This document shows positions 34,213 through 44,100 of a stretch of 64,000 nt of DNA, one piece after another. Location: the NCBI GenBank assembly GCA_029339195.1, contig JAPTJF010000126.1, positions 62,001 to 126,000 of the forward strand. Reading direction: 5' to 3'. Position numbers and translations under genes: made by a program. Each line of letters starts with the position of its first letter. Within the stretch, counting starts at the first letter, position 1. The notes under the pieces are model-generated. The model saw only the letters and a list, made by a program, of their open reading frames with translations, did not search any database and was not told the DNA's origin. Origin of the DNA: Micractinium sp. NFX-FRZ (lineage: Eukaryota > Chlorophyta > Trebouxiophyceae > Chlorellales > Chlorellaceae).

Positions 34213-36576
34213 CTTTGCTGGGGCACGGTGTGCTACGATGATGAGCTGCCCAACATGATTGCCGTTCTAGAGCACCGGCTCGCTCTTCCGCACCCCAGAG
34301 AGGCCCAATGGTCGAAAGTGAGCAGCGATGGGAGTCGAATTTGCCGCGCCAGTCCTGCCTGCTGAGGCGTGCTGGGCGGGCCGCCTACCTGCCGCGCCGC
34401 CATCCTCGAGGTTGCAGGGGCATCAGCAGCTTTGGCTGAAAAGTTGCGAGTCAGTCGATTGTTCATCTGTGATAGCGTAGAATACATTCAAATCTGCCAC
34501 CATCTGCTGAATCATGTGCTTGCATGAGTATCCACGCTCTGCCGCGCACCAGCAGCCCCCACGTCCACGGTAGGAAGAGAAGCACAGCCTCTTGTCAGCC
34601 TATTGGGTGGGGCATGTTGGGAGTCAAACAACCCGGCGCTGTTGGCCCCCGCGCTCTGCCGGTGCCCCCCGAGTTTTCTTCCCGCAGATGGCAGTGATGC
34701 CGGATGCGGGGAAATCCTGCTCCCAGCCTCAACCTTGACTGTCCCACCTGGACGTCCTCAACTCCACTCCTCTTCCTGCCCTCTAGCCTCTTGCTGTTGC
34801 TTTCTGGGCGCTGGGTGCTCTCATTGCTGCGGGAACTGAATACTCTCATTTCTGCTGGAGTGCTGCGGGGTGGCACTTGAAGAGGACATGCTAGCTTGGT
34901 GAGCGGAACCACCTATGGACATTCTGCATTGCTGGTCTGCGGTGTTATAGCGAGCACATGAGCTAACAAACAGTAGGCAAGGGGTAAGCAGTGGACGGAC
35001 ATCAAGAGCCCGTGCATACAGGGTGCGAAATCAGGAGGCCGCACAGGCGGGGTGAACAAAACAGGAGGCAGTGCATGCAAGGGGAATGAAACAGGGGGCA
35101 GTGCAGGCGGGGCAAAAAGGTCCTCAGCTAAGACGGGACGCCCCCAAGTTTTGTGAGCAGCAGCAAGTCTGCTGCTCACCAGCGGTGCGGTGCCGCTGCG
35201 GATCGGCCCAGGCCACGTCTGTCGAGCGGTTTGCTTCAGGCAGGCACCGCCAAGCTGGTGCGCTCCCATCCCAGCAGCAGATGGCTCACAGCTCCTGCGG
35301 GCAGGGAAGGGGGAGGAGGAGGGGGGCATGCGGTACTTGGCGGCCAGCACTGCGGCAGCGAGGAGGGCAGGAGCTCAGTGGCGGCGGCGGCAGGGAACGC
35401 GCTCGAGGGCAGCCGCCAAGCGTGTCGGGGGACACGTGGTACTACGCGATCAGCACTGGCGGCAGAGTGGGAGGCAGCAGCCAGCAGCGGCGACAGCAAG
35501 GTAGTGTGCTGCTCACCAGTGTGCCGCTCACGGCTTCTTCAGCCAATCTGCAGAATAGTTGCAGCTCTCCGGCAGGCTGCAGGAAAGGGCAGAGGTGCAG
35601 GGCACCACATGAGTTTGGCACCGGTCAGGAGGCTTGCTGTGAGGGTGGGCTTGCTGCTGGGTGGGTGGGCTTGCTGTGAGGCCCGGCCCAGCCCAACAGC
35701 CCCGACAGAGTGGGTGAGCAGTGCATGTTTTAGTGTTTAGGGCTGAGCCACGTCTGCCAGCGGCGCTGGCCTCCCACGAGTTGCCACCCCAGTCATCACC
35801 GCCTGCTGCCAGCCCCTCCAGCGCAGGGAGGGCAAGCTCATTGTCAATGAACCGATCCCGCCATCGACGCTGTAGTCAGCACAGCCCATGCCAGCCCAAG
35901 TGCGTCCCACCCACGCATGCCGCCTCAGCGCTAGCCACCACCAGTCCACCTGCCAGCACCTGGCCAGCACATCCCCCACCAGACACCAGTCAGGGACTCT
36001 GCACACCTCGGATTCTCCGCTGTTCTGCCGCCCACCAGCAGCCCCCACGTTCACGGTAGGAAGAAAAAGAAGAGTCTTTGGCAGCCTCTTGGTGCAGGGC
36101 TGGAGCATGTTGGGAGTCAAACATCGAACTTCGTCTCAGCAGTCCTCGGCGTGACCCTGCACTTGGTGGGATTTCGAGCGTTCTGCAGATGAAGGCGATT
36201 GTAATGGGATTGGCCCGAGCGTCTTTGCGCTCGTGACCGGCGTGCTGCGCTGAGTGTGCCAGGAGGCTGCTGCCGTCTCCCGCTGACTACACCGCTGACG
36301 AGAGGCCTGAGTGGAAAGACCCCACAGGTGCGTGCTGGCTCAAAACCACTTCGTGCCGCAGGCCAACTCTCAGCCCTGCACTTGATCGCCTGCACCCGCG
36401 CACCCGGCTTCGCGCCTGCCACACAGGGTTCGTTCGCGCGGCCGGCGTCCACCTGCCGGCAGCCGTGCCGCCTGCCTCTCCCGGTTTGCAGGCCCTGCGC
36501 CGCCGCCGCTGCTGCCTGTCCCCTCACCGCTGCCCGGCTGCTGCGCCCGCTCCTGCAGGCTCTCCCCACGCCAGAC
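34213..36576. other. Intergenic region between divergent SR140 and COX17
   Basis: About 2.36 kb, the longest gene-free stretch. No exon chain with conserved protein was found in either direction. It contains a dispersed repeat pair (34547-34626 and 36037-36121) and short GGGGCAGTGCA-like repeats near 35040-35110. It must hold the promoters of SR140 and COX17. A small or non-coding gene cannot be excluded. Confidence 0.4.
34547..36121 (+). repeat. Dispersed repeat pair (about 80 bases, at 34547-34626 and 36037-36121)
   Basis: Both copies run from CCAGCAGCCCCCACG through CACGGTAGGAAGA to GCATGTTGGGAGTCAAACA, with small indels between. They are direct copies about 1.49 kb apart; the sequence between them is not repeated. 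Confidence 0.8.
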
Positions 36577-37313
36577 ATGACCTGGTGGAACCCTCTGTCT
36601 TGGACCAAGAAGGTGTGTCGGCGCTTCTGGCCCGTTGCAGGCTTGGCAGTAGCTGTGTTGGCTATGTGCTGGTGCTAGCGCTGCCAAGCCTCAGCTGCCG
36701 CGCCAGCCCCGCTGCCGCTGCCGCTGCCGTTCTCACCCAACCACCCCCACGCATTCACCTCGCCCTCCACGCACAGGCGGAGCCGGAGAAGCCCAAGAAG
36801 AAGATCTGCTGCGCCTGCCCTGAGACCAAGGCACGCTTCTGGGAGGGAGGCGCAGCTGGGAGGAAGGGAGGGCGGGGCACGTCTGCTGGTACACAGCGCG
36901 GCTGGACAGCCCCCGCAGGTGGTTCCGCTGGCTTGCGGCACTGTCAGTGCCCCGCCCTGCTACCCGTCTCATGCCGCTCGGCACCCACCCGCCCGCGCTG
37001 CCCGCCTGCTGTGCCTGCTGTGCTGCTGCAGAGGGTGCGCGACGAGTGCACCGCCACCCACGGCCCAGAGGACCCCAAGTGCCAGCCCCTGATCGAGGCG
37101 CACAAGAAGTGCCTGCGCGCCGAGGGCTTCAACGTGCGTTTGCTCACTTGTAGCCCTGCTTGCATGACTGGTTCTCTGTTAGGGCCTGCTCCTGCTTGCT
37201 TGCTTGCTTGTGAGCCTGCCTGGCTGCCTGCCCCCTGCCAGGCTGCAGCTCTCTTCTTCATTGCGTCCACTCACCGCCCTCCCTGCCCCGCTGCCCTCAT
37301 CGTGCAGGTCTGA
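36577..37313 (+). CDS. COX17: Cytochrome c oxidase copper chaperone COX17
   Basis: Carries Cu(I) to SCO1 and COX11 in the mitochondrial intermembrane space. Exons 36577-36612, 36777-36830, 37032-37133, 37308-37313; 65 residues. The signature KKKICCACPETK gives the copper-binding Cys23-Cys24, and twin CX9C pairs are Cys26-Cys36 and Cys47-Cys57, the disulfide motif used for Mia40 import. The C-terminus HKKCLRAEGFNV is typical; the final V and stop come from a six-base last exon. Intron 2 starts AAG|GCACGC, a GC-AG intron without a usable GT nearby. The spliced message contains no ATG after the start codon until the start of the next gene 100 bases downstream. Confidence 0.95.
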
Positions 37314-37413
37314 GCTGCCGGCAGGGCAGCACTAGGCGGGCCGGTCCAGGCGAGGCGGGGCCGGCCTCCACAGAGGAGGGCGGGGCGGCGGCAGCAGGAG
37401 GCGCAGCGGCAGG

Positions 37414-38680
37414 ATGAACCGGCAGCAGCGGGAGCGGCTGAGCCAGTTCCAGGGTATCACAGGGGCGGATGCTGCGGTGGGGCAGCGCTGCCTGGAGGCG
37501 GCGGGGTGGAGCGTGGAGGGCGGCATAGACATCTACTACAGCAACGGCATGCACCTGCAGCAGTCGGGGCGCTCGCCTGGAGGGGCGCGGCTGGACAGGT
37601 GGGCGGGCAGCAGAGGGTAGGGTGGGCAGGTGGTGGCAGCGTGGGCACGCTGGGGGCATGGCTGGGGCGGCCAGCGGCCAGGCAGGGGTAAGCTGGGCAG
37701 CTGAGCCGTGCACTGCATCGGCACTCAGCGCAGCTGCCAAGCACACCCCTCCTGGGGCCTCGCCTGCCCCGCCCACCCCGCCCACTCTTCTCCACACACA
37801 TCCAACCTGAATCTTCTCTTACCCACTCGTCTCCGCCGTGCACCCTGACGCCGCCCCCCACCCTTCAACGGCCGCCACCCCGCTGCCGACACTATTGCTG
37901 TGCAGTAATGCCATCCACCGGCTGTTCCAGCGGTACCAGGATGCTGACGAGGAGGGGCTGATCGGGGTGGAGGGCATCAGCCAGCTGTGCGCGGACCTGG
38001 GCGTGGAGCCAGATGATGTGGTGGTGCTGGTGCTGAGGTGAGCGGTTTGTCACAATTTGTGGTGGGGCTGTGCAGTTCATTGGGAGGGGTACGGATGAAG
38101 GTGCGGCGGCAGGCCAAATGGTGCGGTGGTGCTGGTGCTGAGGTGAGGCAACCGACTGGGTGCTGTTGGTGCCAGTGGTGAGCGGCTTAACAATTGGACA
38201 CTTTATGCGGGGTCAGCGGTGCTGGTGTGAGATTTGGATGGGGATGACAGGTGGCACATGGAACGGATGTATGCATACTTCCATCGCTCCCGCCGAACCC
38301 TCTCCCCTTCCCTTGCCTGGCCCCGCCTCCCCCCCCCCACCCACCACCTATACCTCCCCACAGCTGGCACCTCAACGCGGAAACGATGTGCGAGTACAGC
38401 CAGAAGGAGTTTGAGGAGGGGATGGCAAAGCTGGGCTGCGACAGCTTAGACAAGCTCAAGGCAAAGCTGCCAACGCTGCGCGCGGAGCTGCAGGCAAGTG
38501 CAGTGTGGCGGCGTGTGTATTCGATAAAATACATTGTGCTGTGGGGGGTTGGCGTGTGACATATGCAGGCACTGGACATGCCCCAAGGCAGGTCTTCCAG
38601 TGTTTCATGTCGAGCTGTGGCACGTATCGCGGCGTGTCATTGATGGCGTGGTTTGCGTGCGGTGATGCGGGCCGGGCAAG

Positions 38681-38712
<32 letters not shown>

Positions 38713-39877
38713 CCCAGGCGCCGCACCTGCCCACCACCCTGCCTGCCTTGCCTGCTATCCCTCTGCAGGATCCCCCCAAGTTCCGCCAGATCTACCAGTT
38801 TGCCTACCTGTTCAGCCGGTGAGCGTTCGGTGGGCGTGTGGGTGGGTGGGTGGGTGCACGCTGCGTGCACGCTGCGTTTGCGGTCATGCACGACCGGTGC
38901 GCCCGCCCCTGACCGCCTGCTGCTTTGCAGTGCACCGTGTGCCGACAGCCCCCGACAGCAGCAGCAAAGAACAACAAGGAATGCCTGCGCCGTACCGCGC
39001 CGCCCACCTGTGTTTGCCCACCCCGCCCCACCCGACCTGCCCTCCCCGCAGGGAGAAGGGCCAGAAGATTGTGCAGCTGGACGTGGCGCTGGCCATGTGG
39101 GACCTGCTGCTGCCGCCCTCGCGCTGGCAGCACATCGAGGCGTGGAAGGAGTTCCTGCAGACCCACCACAAGCGCGCGGTCAGCAGGGACACGTGGAACC
39201 AGCTGCTGGACTTCATACAGGTGTGTGTGTAGGGTGGGAAGGCGGGCGGGGGCTGGGAGTGAAGTTGAAGCACCCCTGCCTCCCTGCAACCCCGCCCCTG
39301 CCAGAACTCGTGTCCTCTAAATTGCACGTGCGGTTGGGGCCAATCGCAGCGCCCGCCTTCCTCTGCTGCCTCCACCGCCCATCATCCTCCCTACTCCTTC
39401 CTCACCGCCCGCCCCTGCAGAGCACTTCTGCCGACTTCAGCAACTATGACGACAGCAGCGCGTGGCCATACCTGCTGGACGAGTGAGCAAGCTGCTCCTG
39501 CATGCTGCTGTTGTGTTTGCATGACTTCCAAGCTGCTCCTGATGCGGCCCGTGCTGTGCCTGGCTGGCTGTGCATGGACGTAGAAAGGAGCATGGTTATG
39601 CCTCCCCCCCAAAGCACGGGAACGTTGGCTTGCTTGTGCAACTGGCTGCCTGCGCCTGGTGCTGCACCCCTGCCTGCGCTATCTGTGCTACCAGCGCCTT
39701 CCAGTCGGAGTGTGCGTATGTGCCTGACGTGCCTGCCGCCCGCCCCAATTCTCTTGCCACCCTGCCTGCCTCCCGCTCACTTGCCGTCCTCCTTCACCCA
39801 CCCACTACCTTGCCGGCAGGTTTGTGGAGCTGATGCGCAAGCAGCAGCAGGACGGCAGCAAGGAGGTGGGAGAATGA
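37414..39877 (+). CDS. DCN1-like protein (DCUN1 domain), cullin neddylation E3 co-factor
   Basis: Promotes transfer of NEDD8 to cullins, activating cullin-RING ligases. Exons 37414-37598, 37906-38037, 38364-38493, 38769-38818, 39052-39220, 39421-39482, 39820-39877; 261 residues. An N-terminal UBA-like domain (QREKL-like start, then AVGQRCLEAAGWSVEGGIDIYY) precedes the DCUN1/PONY domain from about residue 62 (LFQRYQDADEEGLIGVEGI, then FRQIYQFAYLFSRE, LDVALAMWDLLL, RDTWNQLLDFIQ, and SAWPYLLDEFVELM at the end). Intron 3 begins CAG|GCAAGT, a GC-AG intron forced by phase. Intron 2 holds one clear and one weak decoy copy of the exon 2 tail. Start follows COX17 very closely, and no TGTAA separates them. 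Confidence 0.93.
38681..38715 (+). repeat. CCTG microsatellite in DCN1 intron 3
   Basis: Eight or so tandem GCCT units in the pyrimidine-rich part of the intron. Confidence 0.85.
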
Positions 39878-40110
39878 GGCAGCACCTGCACCCGCCAGCG
39901 GGCAGGCAGGCACTCTCGCGGGTGCCGCCCGCCTCGCTGAACCCCTCAGGGGACGTGCTGCCATGCCCTACCTTGCCAGCCAACGCAATCCAACACAATT
40001 CCCTTGCAATGCAACACACATCACCTTGAATGCTCACCACCCAATGCAACACACACCGCTTGCCCCAGCTGATTGGGTCAGTCTGCGCACCGGCCAGGCG
40101 AGGGGCTGTG

Positions 40111-40115
40111 TTACA
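40111..40115 (-). terminator. Probable poly(A) signal of the small membrane-protein gene
   Basis: TTACA on the plus strand, 34 bases beyond the minus-strand stop codon at 40149. Confidence 0.45.
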
Positions 40116-40148
40116 CTGTTGGGTGCACGTGTTGACCACAGGCCCGTG

Positions 40149-40850
40149 TCACTGCCGTGGGCCAAGCACAATGACGGAATAGGAGATCAGCAGCAGGGCA
40201 GCCCAGAACATGAGGTCAAGCAGGCCATTGCCAAACACGTCGAGCGGGGCCACCGCTGCCTGGGCTGCCTCCGCTAGGCCTTGCGCTGCAGCACCCACCG
40301 CCTGCAGCGCGTTTGGGAATTAAACATGGGGGCCAAACATCACGCGGGGCTCTGGTCTGCTGAGGAGCACATCCGAATAAGATCGTCTGCTTGGGCGTGT
40401 ACTGGCCCAGCATGCCCGGTGGGCCTCGTATGTGAGTGCAGGGAGGCAAGGAGGGCACGGGAGAGCCCTGCCACATGAGCGAATGCCTGTCCGCCCCCTC
40501 ACCTGCGCTGCCGACTCCGCCACCTGCGCAGCACCTGTGCTCACGTCTGCAAGCTGCACCCCGTCGAGCGCAGGCACCTGCACACTATCCCCCTGCGGCA
40601 GCGTCAGCTCCTGAAGCCGCTGTGAGCCCAACTGCAGAGGCGGCTGTGCGCCGCCACGCAGGGCGGGCGCCGCTGCTGCTGCCGCCACTGCCGGCCCCAG
40701 CTGTGCCCGCACTCCCCGCCACTGGCGCCTGGGTTGCAGGTTTGCTGCTGCGTGTTGTTGCAGTGGCAGCCGTGCAGCGGCTTGCAAGTGGCTGAGCGGC
40801 TGGGGCCGCAACCAAGCGGAGCGCAGGCACATGGTGGAATGTCCGGCCAT
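40149..40850 (-). CDS. Small organelle-targeted single-pass membrane protein, unknown function
   Basis: Not recognised. Two exons, 40850-40503 and 40301-40149, join in phase 0 to 166 residues. The N-terminal third is Arg/Ala/Gln rich with almost no acidic residues (MCLRSAWLRPQPLSHLQAA), as in algal plastid or mitochondrial transit peptides. A Pro/Ala/Gln-rich centre leads to an amphipathic Ala-rich helix (GLAEAAQAAVAPLDVFGNG), and one hydrophobic helix (LMFWAALLLISYSVIVLG) lies at the very C-terminus. This layout suggests a small thylakoid or inner-membrane protein. A TGTAA follows at once. Its start is 277 bases from the divergent APC3 start. Confidence 0.6.
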
Positions 40851-41126
40851 TGCTGATCGATCGATTCAGCAGTGCAGCTGCGAATTCAGCAGAGTGGGGC
40901 TTGCAGGAGCCTTGACTGACTCTGTTTCTTTTCAGAGCTGCCACCTCAGCAAAAGCCTCAAAAAAAGACTTTGGCTGTCCACCCGACGTCGCAGCGCTCC
41001 CCCTGAATCCCAGAAATCCGTGGAATTGCGCCACTGGAGTCCTCGCCCCTTTCGCCGATCGTCGATCGCTTCTGTGGCTCCGACGGATGGCCTCTTGCGG
41101 CCCCTGAATCCGGCACACTTACCACC

Positions 41127-44100
41127 ATGGCGACAATGGCTGCCGGCGGGGCAGGGGCGCCGCTGGAGGCCCACTTGGTTGCCTGTGTGGAGCAGTCGCT
41201 GTCGCTGTACCTGTTTGACAACGCCACCTTCCTCTGCGAGCGCCTGGTGGCGCAGTTTGTCTCCGAGGTGGGCTGCCGAGAGCTGGCAAAAGCTGCCGAC
41301 CGCGGCGGCGGCAGGCAGGCAGCTGCGCCCGGGTGCACGCAGGCGCCCTCCGAGTCCCTCTTACTTGGTCGCTCCTCCGCTGCTCCGCCCCTGCAGGCCA
41401 ACCTTTTCTTGCTAGCCACCTGCTACCACCGCTCCAACCAGTCGTTCCGAGCCTACCACCTGCTCCGGGGGCTGCCCGGCGAGCAGAGCCGCTACCTCTT
41501 TGCTCTGTGCGCGATGCAGCTGGGCAAGCTGACGGAAGCGGAGACGGCGCTGCTGCCTGACAACGACGCCTCCAAGGTGTGTGGAGGGCGAGCGACGCAT
41601 GTGGGTGGTGCAGGTGCAACGGGGATCAGCGAGCGGAGCTGGTAGCACGGCAGGACAAAGCGGGGCAGGGTGGGTGCCTGCTGGTGCGCATGCCTTGCGC
41701 CATGGCTTTGCGCACCGCCCACGTGACTCTCGCCCTGGCCGAGATGCTGCACACCTAGGAGTGCTTCCGCACCCCATTTTTTTGCCTGCACGCTGCGCCA
41801 CAGGCACCCGCCCCATGCCGAACCCCAGCCTCTCTTACCCCGGGCACCTTTCCCCCACCCATCTCACCCTCTTTCTCACCAGGTGCCCAACGGTGCCGCC
41901 GGGTTCTACCTGCTGGGCCGCATCTACCAGCTGTCCAACCGGCACAGCGCAGCCATAGCATACTACGCCACCGCGCTGCAGCTGGACCCCACGCTGTGGT
42001 CGGCGTTCGAGGAGCTCAGCGCGCTGGGTGCTGAGCACGAGGCCCAGCAGTACCTCAGCATGGCGGCAGCGGCGGGGGCGGCGGCTGCTGCTGCTGCCGG
42101 CGGCAGCGGCATGGCGGCGGCGATGGGAGGAGGGGGGCCGGCAGCCGCGGGCGCTGCGCCCGGCACAGCAGCCCCGGGCACGGCAGCAGGGGCGGGCGGG
42201 GGGATGGCCTCTCCAGGGACCAGCTTCCACCCAGTTGCTACGCCTTCAATGGCGCATCAGGGGTCGCCGTCTGGCGCAGCGCCCATGTCCACGGCAGCTA
42301 CCAAGACGGGGCTGGGCGCCATGTTTAGCTGGATGGACAGCGGGCGGCGCGGCACGGCGGGCGGCGCCGCCACAGCAGCGCGGGTGAGTTGGGGCTGCTG
42401 GGGGAAGGGCATTTGCAACTGTAGATATGTGCTGTTGCTGGGTGCTGCTGCGGGCCGTGGGCTGGTGCAGCCTGTGTCTGCTCAGGCCGGACCTCCTGCC
42501 GGGAGGGCACCCCACACCCTACACCCGCAGTGCCAGGCCTGCGTCTGCTGCTGGATGCCTGTACCATGCCTTGCTTGCCTGCACCGGCTCCTGCACCCCC
42601 TGCAGGGCATGGACACCGGTGGCGGCGGCACTCCCTCCCCAGCCTCCTACGTCACCCCCTCCCCTGGAGGCCGCCTGGCGGCGCCCCCGCCGCCGGCACC
42701 CAAGGCGGCGGGTGCCGCCGCCGCTGCCGCTCGCCCCGCCTGGCCAGCCACCACCTCACCGGCGCCGCTGCCTGTGACCACGGGGGGCGGCATCCTGGGG
42801 CTGGGCATGCCCAGCACGGGTGCCCCTGGCGGGCCCCAGCGCAAATTTATGGATGAGGGGAAGCTGCGCAAGGTGTCTGGGAAGCTGTTCTCAGAGCCCG
42901 CCAGCGTGCTGAAGCAGCTGCGCTGGCAGGGCGGCGGCGCCGGCGAGGCCAGCAGCAGTGGCGGTGGGCAGGCACATGAGGGCGGCACGCTGGCAGGCTT
43001 GACGGCGCTGCCCGGCGTGCCGCGGGGACAGCGGTCGCAGGAGGGGCAGCAGCAGGCGTTGCAGCTGCTGCATGCGCTGGGCGCGGGGTACCACCTGCTC
43101 TGCATGTACAGGTGGGCGACAGATGAGGCAGAAGCAAGGTGGCAGGGTGGCGGCGCGGCCACGGGGGTTTGCGCGGGTGTTAGCAAATTTGACCAGCTAT
43201 TGTTAATCGTTGCGAGGCATTGTGGCAGGTGGCAACGCCAAGGGTTGCTGGCAACTGAAAGGGGGAGGGAAGCATTGAGATATCGCCCTGGTCAGCCGTC
43301 GCTGTCGCACGCTGGCCCACCCGCCCGCCCATCTGCCCGCTGCTCCCCCGCTTGCCTGCCTGCAGGTGCCAGGAGGCGATTGACGCGTTCAGCCGGCTGC
43401 CGCCGCAGCACTACCAGTCTGGGTGGGTGCTGTGCTGCGTGGGCCGCGCTTTCTTTGAGATGGTCGACTACCCGGAGGCGGCAAAGGCCTTCAGCTGGGC
43501 ACGCCAGGTGGGCGATGGGGGCGATGGGGAGGGCGACCTGCTGCTTCAGCTGGGGAATGCCAGCTGGGCGCTTGGGTTGATGGGGAGATTGGGTGCAAGT
43601 GGGGTGGGCTGCCGAGGGCTTCACCTGGGCACGCCAGGTGGGGGCGGGTGGTTGGGGCAGAGGTGAGGTTGAAGGCCTTGTTCAGGTGGGCATGGGTGGG
43701 CCCGTTGTAGCAGCCATGCTGACTTGCTACGCATTTCGACTGGGTGGGAAGCTTAGGCCGCAAGGCTTGAGCTTGCCGCTTCAGGTGAACAACAGGTCTG
43801 GACATTGACAGCTCCATGCTGTGCCTGCTTCCCGCCGGCACATCTTTCAAACCCCTGTCTTACCCCCTCTCCATCCCTCAATCCCCGGCGGGGCTGTCAT
43901 TCTAAATCTTCCGTTCACTCACGTTTCCTGTGCCCTCCTGTCCTACCTCCCCGCCCGCCCTCCCCCGCCAGGTGGACCCGTACCGCCTCAAGGGGCTGGA
44001 GGTGTACAGCACGGTGCTGTGGCACTGCAAGCGGGAGGTGGAGCTGGCGCAGCTGGCGCAGCAGGCCAGCAGCCTGGACCGCCAGTCGCCCTACGCCTGG

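Noticed and set aside
34250..34345. Sequence with GAGTCGAAT considered as a tRNA T-loop
   Set aside because: No matching acceptor, D or anticodon stems could be drawn.
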